Positions 15,134 to 24,987 of a stretch of 64,000 nt of DNA are shown here, piece by piece. The position numbers and the translations under genes are program-made. Within the stretch, counting starts at the first letter, position 1. The number at the start of each line of letters is the position of its first letter. Source of the DNA: an uncultured Polaribacter sp. (GTDB lineage: Bacteria > Bacteroidota > Bacteroidia > Flavobacteriales > Flavobacteriaceae); the NCBI RefSeq assembly GCF_947500975.1, contig NZ_CANMUE010000003.1:186001-250000 (forward strand), read 5' to 3'. Under the pieces are notes generated by a model. That model ran no database searches and was not told the DNA's origin. It saw only the letters and a list, made by a program, of their open reading frames with translations.

Positions 15134-16453
15134 TTAATAACGTTTCTTTTTTGGAGCGCCAGTTCTACCTCTTCCAGAAGTAGATCCTGCGGGTTTATTT
15201 CCTTTAAAATGAGGCTTTTTTTTCGGTTTATTTCCATTTGAAGAATTAGAATTAGTTGCCTTTTTCTTCTTTCCAAAAGAACCTTTACTTTGTGTAGCGG
15301 CTCTTTTAGGAGGGGTTGTATCTGTAGGTTCAAAACCTTCTAAAACAGAAGTTTTTAATTTTTCATTTAAAATTTTTTCTATCTCTTTTTGATATTCAGT
15401 TTCTTCGCTACAAACCAAAGAAATTGCTTCTCCGGCAGCACCAGCTCTACCTGTTCTACCAATTCTATGCACGTAATCTTCTGGTACATTTGGTAGCTCA
15501 AAATTAATAACATGAGGTAAAAGTGGAATATCTAAACCACGTGCAGCAATATCTGTTGCTACTAAAACTTTAATACTGTTGTCTTTAAAGTTTTTTAGTG
15601 CTTTTGTTCTTGCTCCTTGGCTTTTATTTCCATGAATTGCAGCTGCAGAAATTCCAGATTTTATTAGTTTTTCTGTTAATTTGTTGGCACCATGTTTAGT
15701 TCTTGTAAACACTAAAACTTGACTCCAATTTCCGTCTTTTATAAGTTTAATGACAAGTTCAGTTTTTTGTTTTTTATCAACCTTATAAACTTTGTGCGTT
15801 ACTTTTTTAGCTGTTGAGTTTTGTGGAGCGGTTTCTACTGAAACAGGATTTTTTAAAATTCCTTCAGCTAATTTTTTTATGTCTTTAGAAAAAGTGGCAG
15901 AAAACATTAAGTTTTGCCTTTTTGAAGGCATAAAGCTAATAATTTTATTAAGATCTCTTGCAAAACCCATGTCTAACATTCTATCAGCTTCATCTAATAT
16001 TAGCACATCAATACGTTTAAATGATACTGCTTTTTGGTCATGTAAATCTAACAATCTACCTGGTGTTGCAACTAAAATATCTACACCTTGCTTTAAAGTT
16101 TTTATTTGCGAAGCTGCTTTTACACCTCCAAAAACTACGGCAGATCTTATATTAAGATACTTACTATATTCTCTAACATTATCATGAACTTGGGCTGCTA
16201 ATTCTCTAGTAGGTGTTAATACCAAAGCGCGTAAAGGTCTGTATTTTGGATGTTTAGTTTCGGTTAAATATTGTAAAACTGGCAAGGTAAATCCAGCAGT
16301 TTTTCCAGTTCCTGTTTGTGCAGAAGCTAAAATATCTTTTCCTGCTAATATATGTGGAATCGCTTTTTCTTGTATAGGTGATGGTTTGGTGTATCCTTTT
16401 TCTTCAACTGCTTTTACTAATGCCTGGGATAAACCTAAATCTGAAAATGTCAT
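15134..16453 (-). CDS. DEAD/DEAH box RNA helicase
   Basis: A 439-residue ATP-dependent RNA helicase. Domain 1 has the Q motif [10 protein letters not shown], Walker A AQTGTGKT (45-52), [21 protein letters not shown] (154-157) and SAT (185-187). Domain 2 has [27 protein letters not shown] and [10 protein letters not shown]. The C-terminal 60 residues are a Lys/Ser/Asn-rich basic tail ending [13 protein letters not shown], typical of RhlE-like proteins that act on rRNA or mRNA. Monocistronic, with no terminator hairpin evident before the toxin remnant it converges on. Confidence 0.93.
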   Translation of the reverse strand: MTFSDLGLSQALVKAVEEKGYTKPSPIQEKAIPHILAGKDILASAQTGTGKTAGFTLPVLQYLTETKHPKYRPLRALVLTPTRELAAQVHDNVREYSKYLNIRSAVVFGGVKAASQIKTLKQGVDILVATPGRLLDLHDQKAVSFKRIDVLILDEADRMLDMGFARDLNKIISFMPSKRQNLMFSATFSKDIKKLAEGILKNPVSVETAPQNSTAKKVTHKVYKVDKKQKTELVIKLIKDGNWSQVLVFTRTKHGANKLTEKLIKSGISAAAIHGNKSQGARTKALKNFKDNSIKVLVATDIAARGLDIPLLPHVINFELPNVPEDYVHRIGRTGRAGAAGEAISLVCSEETEYQKEIEKILNEKLKTSVLEGFEPTDTTPPKRAATQSKGSFGKKKKATNSNSSNGNKPKKKPHFKGNKPAGSTSGRGRTGAPKKKRY

Positions 16454-16601
16454 AGAATCTATTTATGAAACTAGTTTTAAGTAACTGTTTCTTAATGTTT
16501 GGCAAAGATACATTGATTTCTTGTTGAAAATTATGATTAAGTATAAAACAAATTTGGAATTTTAAATATATTATAGAAATCTGACTTTAGAAATAATTAT
16601 A

Positions 16602-16628
16602 TAAAAAAACCACTCTAAATGAGCGGTT
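16602..16628 (-). terminator. terminator of the Gly-rich membrane protein gene
   Basis: On the minus strand AACCGCTC-ATTTA-GAGTGGTT (one G-T pair) is followed by a run of T. It lies 25 bases beyond the stop of the small membrane protein gene. Confidence 0.75.
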
Positions 16629-16652
16629 ATATGCATTTTAAAAAAATGAATT

Positions 16653-16925
16653 TTATTTATTCATCATTCCTTTAATAACTCCAATTATTGCCATTAAAGC
16701 TCCACCTCCAACACCACCTTCGGCAACCATACCTAAAATACCTGCTAAATCCATAGATCCACTGCCAAAATTAGCACCTAATAAACCTAAAAGATAACTT
16801 CCAACGCCTCCACCAAGTATTCCAACAACAGAATTCCAAAGAGTACCCATAGAGTACTTTTTTAATAATCCTCCTGCTAAATTTCCTCCTAAAACTCCAC
16901 TTAATAAACTGATAATAATTTCCAT
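16653..16925 (-). CDS. small Gly-rich hydrophobic membrane protein
   Basis: A 90-residue very hydrophobic protein with repeated glycine clusters (GVLGGNLAGGLL, GILGGGVGSYLLGLLG, AEGGVGGGALMAIIG). It looks like two or three short membrane helices with glycine-zipper packing. I do not recognise a named family with confidence. It has its own terminator and no close partner. A function in the membrane cannot be stated; the Gly patterns also resemble some small phage-tail or holin-like membrane proteins, but nothing phage-like is nearby. Confidence 0.75.
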   Translation of the reverse strand: MEIIISLLSGVLGGNLAGGLLKKYSMGTLWNSVVGILGGGVGSYLLGLLGANFGSGSMDLAGILGMVAEGGVGGGALMAIIGVIKGMMNK

Positions 16926-17080
16926 TTTTTTGATTTTTAATTGGTTAATTTGCTGTAATTTAATAGTTTAATTTTAGTAAAACAAAATACTGTTAATAAC
17001 TTTATAGATTTATATATCTGTTAATTTTTTGTTTTTCCTTTTAGTTATAGTACTTTCATCACCATAAAAACTAACCAAAA

Positions 17081-19915
17081 ATGAGAGCCTTATTAACAAT
17101 TGTGGTATTAATTTTTAGTATTTCAACTAATATTTTAGCACAACAGACTACTACATCAGCAAAAAAAGTTTTCAATTCTTTACAGCAAAAAAAGGATTTA
17201 GCTAAAAATTCTTTAGTAAAAAATATCAACTTTACAAGTATTGGCCCAACAATTATGAGTGGTCGTGTTGTAGATGTTGCTGTAAACCCAAATAATACAA
17301 CAGAATTTTATGTAGGTTATGCATCAGGTGGATTGTGGTACACAAATAATAACGGAACAACTTTTACGCCTGTATTAGACAATTCTGATACCCAAAATAT
17401 TGGTGATATTGCTGTTGATTGGAATTCTGGAACAATTTGGGTTGGTACTGGCGAAAAAAATTCATCACGTTCTTCTTATGCCGGAATAGGTATTTTAAAA
17501 TCGACGGATAAAGGAAAAACGTGGCAAAATGTTGGTTTGTTAGATTCTCATCATATTAGCAGAATTCTTATCAATCCAAATAATACTGACGAGGTAATTG
17601 TAGGTGTTATTGGTCATTTATATTCTTCAAATAAAGAAAGAGGAATTTTTAAAACTATTGATGGTGGAAAAACATGGAATAAAACACTTTTTATAAATGA
17701 AAATACAGGAATTATTGATGTAGAAAACGCACCCGAAAATTTTAACATTCTATACGCTGCTTCTTGGGAACGTGAACGTAAAGCTTGGAACTTTGATGGG
17801 GATGGAATAAATTCTGCAATCTATAAAAGTACAGATGCAGGTTCTACTTGGACAAAAATTTCTAAAAACAACGGTTTTCCAGAAGGAGATGGAGTTGGTA
17901 GAATTGGTTTAGCGGTTTTTAATGAAGATACAGTATATGCTCTGCACGATAGTCAGTTTAGAAGAGAAGCATCTAAAAAAGAAACTTCTAAGAGTTTGTC
18001 AAAAGACGATTTTAAAACCATGTCTGTTGATGTTTTTTTGAATTTATCAGATAAAAAACTAAACACTTATTTAAAAAGAAACGGATTTCAAGAAAAATAC
18101 AGAGCAGAAAATGTAAAACAAATGGTTAGAGTAGGTTCTGTAAAACCAATTGATTTAGCAAAATATTTAGAAGATGCAAACTCACTTTTGTTTGATACTC
18201 CTGTTGTTGGAGCGCAAGTTTTTAAAACCACAAACGGCGGTAAATCTTGGAAAAAAACACATGAAGATTATTTAGATGGTTTGTATTATTCTTACGGATA
18301 TTATTTTGGAGAAATAAGAGTAGATCATCAAGATGAAAACGGAATTTACGTTTTAGGTGTGCCTATTTTAAAATCTAAAGACGGTGGTAAAACATTTACT
18401 TCTATCAGTAAAGAAAACGTACATGCAGATCATCAAACATTATGGGTAAATCCTAAAAGGCAAGGCCATTTATTAGATGGTAATGATGGTGGTTTAAACA
18501 TGTCTTATGATGATGGAGAAAGTTGGATTAAATTAAACAATCCTGCGGTTGGGCAATTTTATTCTGTGTATGCAGACAATCAAAAAACATATAATGTTTA
18601 TGGCGGTTTGCAAGATAATGGTGTTTGGGTTGCCGCAAATAATGCAAAAATTAACAAACGTTGGCAACAAACAGGTAAAAACCCTTATGAGTCAATTATG
18701 GGTGGAGATGGAATGCAAGTTCAGGTAGATGACAGAAATCCAAATATTGTATATACTGGATATCAGTTTGGAAATTATTATAGAATTGATAGAGAATCTG
18801 GAGAGAATGAATACATTCAGCCAAAACATACTTTAGGCGAAAACCCATACAGATTTAATTGGCAAACACCTATTTTGTTGTCTAAACATAATCAAGATAT
18901 TTTATATTTAGGAGGAAATAAATTACACAGATCTTTAAATAAAGGCGATGATTGGGTAACCATTTCTAACGATTTAACAAACGGAGGTAAAAAAGGAAAT
19001 GTTGCTTACGGAACTTTAACAACAATTGCAGAAAGTCCGTTTCAATTTGGATTATTATACACAGGTTCAGATGATGGTTTGGTACACGTTTCTAAAAACG
19101 GAGGAGGTAGTTGGATAAACATAGGAAGTTCATTGCCTCAAAATTTATGGGTTTCTAGAGTGGTAGCTTCTTCTCACAAAAAAGAGCGAGTTTATGTAAC
19201 ATTAAACGGTTACAGATTTGATGATTTTACACCGTATGTTTATAGGTCTGATGATTTTGGACAAACTTGGAAAAATATTGGTAGTGCAATTCCAACATCC
19301 GCAGTAAATGTTATAAAAGAAGATCCTGTAAACGAAAACCTTTTATATGTTGGTACAGATAATGGTTTGTATGTTTCTTTAGATAGCGGAAATTCTTGGA
19401 ACTCTTTTAGTAAAAATTTACCTAATGTTGCTGTGCACGATTTGGTAATTCAACCAACTGCAAAACATTTAATTATTGGTACACACGGTCGTAGTTTATA
19501 CAAAGCAGATATTGCAGCATTACAAAATATTACTGATGAAATAGCACTAAAATCTACACATGTTTTTGCAATAAATTCTATTAAAAAAAGAAATTTTTGG
19601 GGTAATTCTTGGAGTAAATGGCTAGAACCAAATACACCAGAAGTTAATATCCCTTTTTATGTAAATGCTAATAAAAATGTTACTATTGATATTTTTTCTG
19701 ATGATGTAAAAGTAAACTCAATTGTCATGGATGCCGATAAAGGTTTTAATGAGGCTCTTTTTGATGTTTCTTTCTCAAAAAAAGGTTTAAAAAAATACAA
19801 AAGAGCAAATAAAGAAGCAGTAATTGCTAAAGCTAAGAATGATGTTTATTATTTGCCAAAAGGAACATATACAATTAAAATAGGTGAAGCTTCAGAAACT
19901 TTTAAAGTAAAGTAA
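17081..19915 (+). CDS. secreted BNR/VPS10-like repeat protein
   Basis: A 944-residue exported protein (signal peptide MRALLTIVVLIFSISTNILAQ) built of Asp-box beta-propeller blades. At least eight Asp boxes are visible, for example STDKGKTW, TIDGGKTW, STDAGSTW, TTNGGKSW, SKDGGKTF, SYDDGESW, SDDFGQTW and SLDSGNSW. The opening FTSIGPTIMSGRVVDVAVNP is the classic start of the glycosyl-hydrolase-like (VPS10/sortilin-type) BNR proteins of Bacteroidota. No enzymatic residues can be assigned, and many relatives are probably binding scaffolds. No type IX C-terminal sorting domain is evident, so the mature protein may be periplasmic. Confidence 0.88.
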   Translation: MRALLTIVVLIFSISTNILAQQTTTSAKKVFNSLQQKKDLAKNSLVKNINFTSIGPTIMSGRVVDVAVNPNNTTEFYVGYASGGLWYTNNNGTTFTPVLDNSDTQNIGDIAVDWNSGTIWVGTGEKNSSRSSYAGIGILKSTDKGKTWQNVGLLDSHHISRILINPNNTDEVIVGVIGHLYSSNKERGIFKTIDGGKTWNKTLFINENTGIIDVENAPENFNILYAASWERERKAWNFDGDGINSAIYKSTDAGSTWTKISKNNGFPEGDGVGRIGLAVFNEDTVYALHDSQFRREASKKETSKSLSKDDFKTMSVDVFLNLSDKKLNTYLKRNGFQEKYRAENVKQMVRVGSVKPIDLAKYLEDANSLLFDTPVVGAQVFKTTNGGKSWKKTHEDYLDGLYYSYGYYFGEIRVDHQDENGIYVLGVPILKSKDGGKTFTSISKENVHADHQTLWVNPKRQGHLLDGNDGGLNMSYDDGESWIKLNNPAVGQFYSVYADNQKTYNVYGGLQDNGVWVAANNAKINKRWQQTGKNPYESIMGGDGMQVQVDDRNPNIVYTGYQFGNYYRIDRESGENEYIQPKHTLGENPYRFNWQTPILLSKHNQDILYLGGNKLHRSLNKGDDWVTISNDLTNGGKKGNVAYGTLTTIAESPFQFGLLYTGSDDGLVHVSKNGGGSWINIGSSLPQNLWVSRVVASSHKKERVYVTLNGYRFDDFTPYVYRSDDFGQTWKNIGSAIPTSAVNVIKEDPVNENLLYVGTDNGLYVSLDSGNSWNSFSKNLPNVAVHDLVIQPTAKHLIIGTHGRSLYKADIAALQNITDEIALKSTHVFAINSIKKRNFWGNSWSKWLEPNTPEVNIPFYVNANKNVTIDIFSDDVKVNSIVMDADKGFNEALFDVSFSKKGLKKYKRANKEAVIAKAKNDVYYLPKGTYTIKIGEASETFKVK

Positions 19916-19952
19916 TTTTTTACAAATCAATAGTAACAGTATTTTTAACAAT

Positions 19953-20567
19953 ATGAGAAAAGTACTATTTTTTGTTTTTATTATCGTTGTAAATCAAACA
20001 TTTTGTCAATCTGGTTTAAGTGATTTCTGGAAACTTTCTAAGCCAAAAAGAACATGGGTTTTGTTTCATCCTTTTAAAGCAAAAAAATCTTTAGAAGTTT
20101 CAAAAGAAACCAATAAAATTGCAGACTCAATTAAAAAAACTAACTTGTTAGATGGTGATGCTTCTGGTGGTCAAGTAGATGCTTTTAGACACGCTTATTG
20201 GATGGCAAGATTGCGTCAAGAAATTGGTAAATCGGCAGCACGATCTTTAGGAAAAGCACACGAAAAAGAAAACTATTTAACTTTTAAAAAGAGAGCATTA
20301 GAAGATGGTGTTGTACCTGATGAAATTTCATCAAAAATGGACTTGTATAATAATGAAGAGGGTTTAAAATTAATGTCAAAAGGAAGTAGTGTTTCTAAAA
20401 AAGGGCTTATTTATAGAATCATAAATGCCATAAAAAATGGCAAAATGAAAGTCATTAAAAAAGATAAAAACGGCAATTTTTTAAATTCAGAAGGAAAAAT
20501 TATTTCTAAAGATTCTTTAAAAGGAAAATGGAAAAATGATAAATGCTTAGTTCCGTCAAACCGTTAA
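19953..20567 (+). CDS. DUF6973-type exported protein
   Basis: A 204-residue protein with a signal peptide (MRKVLFFVFIIVVNQTFCQ). The central motif GGQVDAFRHAYWMARLRQEI followed by AARSLGKAHEKEN is the conserved RHA-W and AHE pattern of a domain I recognise as DUF6973, common in Bacteroidota and also found in toxin-associated contexts. The conserved His and Glu could form an active site, but no activity is known to me. The C-terminus is Lys-rich (GKMKVIKKDKNGNFLNSEGK). It follows the BNR gene by 37 bases on the same strand and may be co-transcribed. Confidence 0.7.
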   Translation: MRKVLFFVFIIVVNQTFCQSGLSDFWKLSKPKRTWVLFHPFKAKKSLEVSKETNKIADSIKKTNLLDGDASGGQVDAFRHAYWMARLRQEIGKSAARSLGKAHEKENYLTFKKRALEDGVVPDEISSKMDLYNNEEGLKLMSKGSSVSKKGLIYRIINAIKNGKMKVIKKDKNGNFLNSEGKIISKDSLKGKWKNDKCLVPSNR

Positions 20568-20663
20568 GTTTTATTAAAATATAACATATAATTATGTTTT
20601 TGTTAAACGTTTAACCAAATTATTTAAAATTATTCTAAATACATATGAAAACGTTGTAATTTC

Positions 20664-20695
20664 TTTGCTTTCAGAATTCTTTAGCCGTAAATTTG
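20664..20695 (+). promoter_or_regulatory. promoter of the sdhCAB operon
   Basis: TTTG and TAAATTTG are separated by 20 bases, matching the Bacteroidota consensus TTG-N(17-23)-TAnnTTTG. The -7 box ends 25 bases before the sdhC start. Confidence 0.65.
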
Positions 20696-20720
20696 TTTAA
20701 ATTTTTTAACCAACTTAACA

Positions 20721-21398
20721 ATGAGCGGATTTTTCAAATCTTCAATTGGAAGAAAAGTGTCAATGGCACTTTCAGCATTTTTTCTAATGTTCTTCCTTTT
20801 ACAGCATTTAGCAATTAATATTTTATCAGTTTTTAGCCCTGATACTTTTAACGAAGTTTCTCATTTTATGGGAACAAATCCTTTAGTTCAGTTTGCTTTG
20901 CAGCCTGTTTTAATTTTTGGAGTTGTTTTTCATTTTGTAATGGGTTTTATCTTAGAACTAAAAAATAGAAAAGCAAGAAATGTTTCTTATGCTAAAAATA
21001 ATGGAGGAGCAAATTCTTCATGGATGAGCAGAAACATGATTTACAGTGGTGTTGCAATTTTAGCATTTATCATTTTACATTTTATCGATTTTTGGTTTCC
21101 AGAAATCAATACAAAATTTATCCAAGGAGATTGGTCTGGTTTGCACGATGGACAGTTTAGATATTACCACGAGTTGCAAGAAAAATTTGTAAACCCAATT
21201 AGAGTTGCTGCATATGTAATTGCATTTGTTTTCTTAGGCTTGCACTTAGCACACGGTTTTACATCTGCATTTCAATCTATGGGATCTAATGCTGGTCGTA
21301 AAAAAACACTACAAACAATTGGTAAAGCATATTCAATAATTATTCCTTTAGGATTTATCATTGTTGCATTGTATCATCATTTAAATCATAACCATTAA
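20721..21398 (+). CDS. sdhC: succinate dehydrogenase cytochrome b subunit
   Basis: A 225-residue single membrane anchor of the B-type (two-haem) succinate dehydrogenase/fumarate reductase. It has about five transmembrane helices with His residues placed for haem: LLQHLAINI, FHFVMGFILE, ILHFIDFW, LHLAHGFTSAFQ and ALYHHLNH. It anchors SdhA/SdhB to the inner membrane and passes electrons to menaquinone. First gene of the operon; the sdhA start follows by 12 bases. Length and motifs are standard for Bacteroidota. Confidence 0.93.
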   Translation: MSGFFKSSIGRKVSMALSAFFLMFFLLQHLAINILSVFSPDTFNEVSHFMGTNPLVQFALQPVLIFGVVFHFVMGFILELKNRKARNVSYAKNNGGANSSWMSRNMIYSGVAILAFIILHFIDFWFPEINTKFIQGDWSGLHDGQFRYYHELQEKFVNPIRVAAYVIAFVFLGLHLAHGFTSAFQSMGSNAGRKKTLQTIGKAYSIIIPLGFIIVALYHHLNHNH

Positions 21399-21410
21399 TC
21401 TTAAATAACT

Positions 21411-23423
21411 ATGGCTTTAGATTCAAAAGTACCAAAAGGTCCAATTAAAGATAAATGGACTGATTATAAAAATCATATAGAATTAGTAAACCCTGCCAAC
21501 AAGCGTAATATTGATGTTATTGTTGTAGGTACAGGTTTAGCTGGTGGTTCTGCTTCTGCAACATTAGCAGAATTAGGCTACAACGTAAAAGCATTTGCTT
21601 ATCAAGATTCTCCAAGAAGAGCGCATTCAATTGCGGCACAAGGAGGTATTAACGCTGCAAAAAACTATCAAGGAGATGGAGATTCTACTTACAGATTATT
21701 TTACGATACTGTAAAAGGTGGAGATTATCGTTCTCGTGAAGCAAACGTTTATCGTTTAGCAGAGGTTTCTGCAAATATTATAGATCAATGTGTAGCACAA
21801 GGTGTTCCTTTTGCACGTGATTATGGTGGATTGTTAGACAATCGTTCTTTTGGTGGAGTTTTAGTTTCTAGAACTTTTTATGCCAAAGGACAAACAGGGC
21901 AACAATTATTATTAGGAGCATATTCTGCAATGAATAGACAAATTGCTCGTGGTAAAATAGAAATGTTTAACAGACATGAAATGTTAGATGTTGTAGTTGT
22001 TGATGGAAAAGCTAGAGGTATTATTGCACGTAATTTAATTACAGGAGAAATTGAAAGACATTCTGCACACGCAGTGGTTATTGCTTCTGGAGGTTACGGA
22101 AATGTATATTTCTTATCTACCAATGCAATGGGTTCTAATGTAACTGCTGGATGGAAAATTCACAAAAAAGGAGCACATTTTGCAAATCCTTGTTACACAC
22201 AAATTCACCCAACATGTATTCCTCGTTCTGGAGATTATCAATCGAAATTAACATTGATGTCAGAATCGTTAAGAAATGACGGACGAATTTGGGTTCCAAA
22301 AAAGATGGAAGATGTTTTGGCAATAAGAGAAGGTAAGAAAAAACCTACTGATTTGTCTGAAGAAGAAAGAGATTATTATTTAGAAAGACGTTACCCAGCT
22401 TTTGGTAATTTAGTACCACGTGATGTTGCATCTAGAGCAGCAAAAGAACGTTGTGATGCTGGGTTTGGTGTAAATGCAACTGGTGAAGCAGTGTATTTAG
22501 ATTTTAAATCTGCTATTACTAGATATGGAACAGAGCAAGCTAAAATTCAAAATATAGAAAATCCTTCTGATGCTAAAATTTATGAGTTAGGGCAAGCAAT
22601 TGTTGAAGCAAAATATGGAAACCTATTTCAGATGTACGAAAAAATTGTAGATCAAGATCCATACAAAACACCAATGATGATTTATCCTGCCGTTCACTAC
22701 ACAATGGGTGGTGTTTGGGTTGATTATAATTTAATGACAACCATTCCTGGATGTTATTGTATTGGAGAAGCAAATTTCTCTGATCATGGAGCAAACAGAT
22801 TAGGAGCATCAGCATTAATGCAAGGTTTGGCTGACGGATATTTTGTGTTACCATATACAATTGGAGATTATTTATCAAACGATATTCGTACAGGAAAAAT
22901 ATCAACAGATAGCCCAGAATTTGAAGCCGCTGAAAAAGAAGTTACAGAAAGAATTAATTTCTTTGTGAATAATAAAGGAACAAAATCTGTAGATTATTTC
23001 CACAAGAAATTAGGAAAAGTAATGTGGGACAAAGCAGGAATGTCTAGAAACGCAAAAGGTTTAAAGGAAGCTATGGCTGAAATTAAAGCTATTAGAGAAG
23101 AATTTTGGAAAGAAGTTTCTGTGCCAGGTGGAGCAAATGAATTAAACCCTGAATTAGAAAAAGCAGGTAGAGTTGCAGATTTCTTAGAGTTAGGAGAATT
23201 GTTTGCAAAAGATGCCTTAGTAAGAGAAGAATCTTGTGGAGGTCATTTTAGAGAAGAATCTGCAGAAGAAGATGGACCACAAAAAGGAGAAGCAAAACGT
23301 AATGATAAAGACTTTGCGTATGTAGCTGCTTGGGAATATAAAGGAGAACCTGCAGATGCAGTTTTACATAAAGAAGAATTAGAGTTTAACGATATTGAGC
23401 TAAAACAACGTTCTTATAAGTAA
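21411..23423 (+). CDS. sdhA: succinate dehydrogenase flavoprotein subunit
   Basis: A 670-residue FAD subunit oxidising succinate to fumarate. The N-terminal dinucleotide fold [19 protein letters not shown] is followed by [19 protein letters not shown], in which the His binds FAD covalently. The substrate-site motifs [31 protein letters not shown] and [12 protein letters not shown] and the C-terminal RADF-type region ([23 protein letters not shown]) are intact. Its TAA stop is the first base triplet of the left inverted repeat of an inserted cassette that separates it from sdhB, so the operon is interrupted but not broken. Confidence 0.96.
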   Translation: MALDSKVPKGPIKDKWTDYKNHIELVNPANKRNIDVIVVGTGLAGGSASATLAELGYNVKAFAYQDSPRRAHSIAAQGGINAAKNYQGDGDSTYRLFYDTVKGGDYRSREANVYRLAEVSANIIDQCVAQGVPFARDYGGLLDNRSFGGVLVSRTFYAKGQTGQQLLLGAYSAMNRQIARGKIEMFNRHEMLDVVVVDGKARGIIARNLITGEIERHSAHAVVIASGGYGNVYFLSTNAMGSNVTAGWKIHKKGAHFANPCYTQIHPTCIPRSGDYQSKLTLMSESLRNDGRIWVPKKMEDVLAIREGKKKPTDLSEEERDYYLERRYPAFGNLVPRDVASRAAKERCDAGFGVNATGEAVYLDFKSAITRYGTEQAKIQNIENPSDAKIYELGQAIVEAKYGNLFQMYEKIVDQDPYKTPMMIYPAVHYTMGGVWVDYNLMTTIPGCYCIGEANFSDHGANRLGASALMQGLADGYFVLPYTIGDYLSNDIRTGKISTDSPEFEAAEKEVTERINFFVNNKGTKSVDYFHKKLGKVMWDKAGMSRNAKGLKEAMAEIKAIREEFWKEVSVPGGANELNPELEKAGRVADFLELGELFAKDALVREESCGGHFREESAEEDGPQKGEAKRNDKDFAYVAAWEYKGEPADAVLHKEELEFNDIELKQRSYK

Positions 23424-23852
23424 ATAGGCAAAAGCGAATAGCGAAAAAAGGGTGAGCGTTGTAAAATCATACAAAGAGTTAATTGTTTGGCAAAAGTCAA
23501 TGAAATAAGTAACTTTAATTTATGATTTAACAAAACCCTTTCCTGATGATGAAAGATTTGGTTTAACAAGTCAAATGAGACGATGTGCTATTTCTGTTCC
23601 ATCAAATATAGCTGAAGGTTGGGGAAGAATGTCAAGAAAAAATTACATTCAATTTTTAAGAATCTCTAGAGGCTCTTTATTTGAATTAGAAACACAACTA
23701 ATAATAACAAAAGAATTAAAATACAGTAATAATAGTGAATCAGTAGAAAGTTTAATTATTGAGGTTAGCAAAATGCTAAACTCATTAATTAAAAAATTAG
23801 AAGAAAAAGTATGATACTTTTCGCTTTTCGCTAAAAAACTAATACCTATTTA
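23421..23852 (+). mobile_element. IVS-like cassette between sdhA and sdhB
   Basis: About 430 bases bounded by the perfect 8-bp inverted repeat TAAATAGG/CCTATTTA, with a second, imperfect inner pair AAAAGCGAATAGCGAAAA and TTTTCGCTTTTCGCTAAAA. Between them lies a four-helix-bundle (S23/IVP-type) gene. This is the organisation of the intervening sequences found in 23S rRNA genes, where the ends pair into a stem cut by RNase III. Here the cassette sits in an mRNA. In most genomes sdhA and sdhB are adjacent, so this is read as an insertion. Confidence 0.6.
23452..23814 (+). pseudogene. four helix bundle (23S rRNA IVP-type) protein, internal stop
   Basis: From a GTG the frame reads VVKSYKELIVWQKSMK and then TAA, continuing in the same frame as VTLIYDLTKPFPDDERFGLT, SQMRRCAISVPSNIAEGWGR, MSRKNYIQFLRISRGSLFEL and ETQLIITKELKYSN to the stop: a complete S23/IVP four-helix bundle of about 120 residues except for the premature stop at codon 19. 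The family motifs L-VWQK-M, FGLTSQ-RRA--S-P-NIAEG and FL-I--GS--ELE are all present. The 3' 80 codons could be translated from an internal ATG but would lack helix 1. Function of the family is poorly known; it accompanies IVS elements. Confidence 0.8.
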
Positions 23853-23853
23853 T

Positions 23854-24594
23854 ATGAATTTAACACTTAAAATTTGGAGACAAAAGGACGCAAGTTCAAA
23901 AGGTCAGATGGTTGATTATAAAGTGACTGAAATTTCAGAACATATGTCTTTTTTAGAAATGATGGATGTTTTAAATGAACAGTTAGTAAATTCTGGTGAA
24001 GAGCCAGTTGCTTTTGATCATGATTGTAGAGAAGGTATTTGTGGTATGTGTTCTATGTATATTAATGGAGAGGCACATGGACCTGATAGAGGTGTAACAA
24101 CTTGTCAGTTACACATGCGTATGTTTAAAGATGGTGATACAATTACAATTGAGCCATTTAGAGCAGCAGCATTTCCTGTTTTAAAAGATTTAGTTGTAGA
24201 CAGAAGTTCTTTTGATAGAATACAGCATGCAGGTGGTTATATATCTGTAAATACATCTGGTAACACACAAGATGCAAACTCAATTCCTATTTCTAAACAC
24301 GCTGCTGATGAAGCTATGGATGCAGCAACTTGTATTGGTTGTGGAGCTTGTGTAGCTACTTGTAAAAATTCATCAGCAATGTTATTTGTGGGTGCAAAAG
24401 TATCTCAATATGCATTATTACCACAAGGGCAAGTAGAAGCTGCAGACAGGGTTAGAAACATGGTTGCACAAATGGATTTAGAAGGTTTTGGAAACTGTAC
24501 AAATACAGGAGCTTGTGAGGTTGAATGCCCGAAAGGAATATCATTAGACAACATTGCAAGAATGAATAGAGAATTAATGAAAGCGTCTATTTAA
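23854..24594 (+). CDS. sdhB: succinate dehydrogenase iron-sulfur subunit
   Basis: A 246-residue electron-transfer subunit. The N-terminal ferredoxin-like domain has the [2Fe-2S] ligands in [16 protein letters not shown] and GVTTCQLHM. The C-terminal domain has [11 protein letters not shown] for the [4Fe-4S] cluster and [15 protein letters not shown] for the [3Fe-4S] side. It connects SdhA flavin with the SdhC haems. It starts two bases after the right inverted repeat of the inserted cassette, whose stem could sit against its ribosome binding region. Confidence 0.95.
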   Translation: MNLTLKIWRQKDASSKGQMVDYKVTEISEHMSFLEMMDVLNEQLVNSGEEPVAFDHDCREGICGMCSMYINGEAHGPDRGVTTCQLHMRMFKDGDTITIEPFRAAAFPVLKDLVVDRSSFDRIQHAGGYISVNTSGNTQDANSIPISKHAADEAMDAATCIGCGACVATCKNSSAMLFVGAKVSQYALLPQGQVEAADRVRNMVAQMDLEGFGNCTNTGACEVECPKGISLDNIARMNRELMKASI

Positions 24595-24596
24595 AA

Positions 24597-24634
24597 CGTC
24601 TTTGCGAGGAGGAACGATGACGAAGCAATCTGTT
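24597..24634 (+). repeat. REP-like intergenic repeat fragment
   Basis: TTTGCGAGGAGGAACGATG followed by ACGAAGCAATCT is very like the dispersed intergenic element whose common form begins CGTCATTGCGAGGA and ends CGAAGCAATCT in many bacterial genomes. It lies immediately downstream of sdhB. Only one copy is in this window. Confidence 0.6.
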
Positions 24635-24702
24635 GATTTAAAATCAGAATATTAGTTCGAGTAATTTTACTTTTTAGTAAAGTTGTATAGAGAATATATA
24701 AA

Positions 24703-24732
24703 AAACCCAAAACTAAATTTAGTTTTGGGTTT
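24703..24732. terminator. bidirectional terminator between sdhB and XRE gene
   Basis: A perfect 30-base palindrome, AAACCCAAAACTAAA and its complement, with A-rich and T-rich flanks on the appropriate sides, serves both convergent genes. Confidence 0.85.
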
Positions 24733-24753
24733 ATTGTTTTATAAAATTAAAGA

Positions 24754-24987
24754 CTATTTAAAATCTTTAAAAAATTCTTTAGGTGAAATATCTAATTTTT
24801 CTAAAATTTGAAACAATCTAAAAGTATCTAATTTAGTTTTACCAGTTTCTACTTTAAAATAACCTGTATAGCCTATATCTATTAAATCAGCTAAATCCAT
24901 TTGAGATAAACCTTGTTGATTTCTGAGTTTTATAATTTTTGTTAAAACTGCCTTTCTATAATTTTCAATTTTTTCTTTTTCTTTCAA
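24754..24987 (-). CDS. XRE family helix-turn-helix regulator
   Basis: A 77-residue Cro/CI-type DNA-binding protein. The helix-turn-helix is KLRNQQGLSQMDLADLIDI with a recognition region GYTGYFKVETGKTKL, followed by the helix LDTFRLFQILEKLDISPKE. Nothing besides the DNA-binding domain is present. The start is TTG (MKEKEKIENY). It is divergent from a module with a long inverted repeat that recurs three times in the next 4 kb, and two of the repeats still carry the first codons of this gene, so it is a probable autoregulated repressor of that module. Confidence 0.82.
   Translation of the reverse strand: MKEKEKIENYRKAVLTKIIKLRNQQGLSQMDLADLIDIGYTGYFKVETGKTKLDTFRLFQILEKLDISPKEFFKDFK

Noticed and set aside
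19953..20567. Toxin/immunity assignment for the DUF6973 protein
   Set aside because: The domain occurs in some toxin contexts, but here it has a signal peptide, no immunity-like neighbour and ordinary flanks.
23575..23814. Intact 79-residue four helix bundle gene
   Set aside because: Family sequence continues upstream in the same frame past a stop codon, so the short ORF is only the 3' portion of a broken gene.
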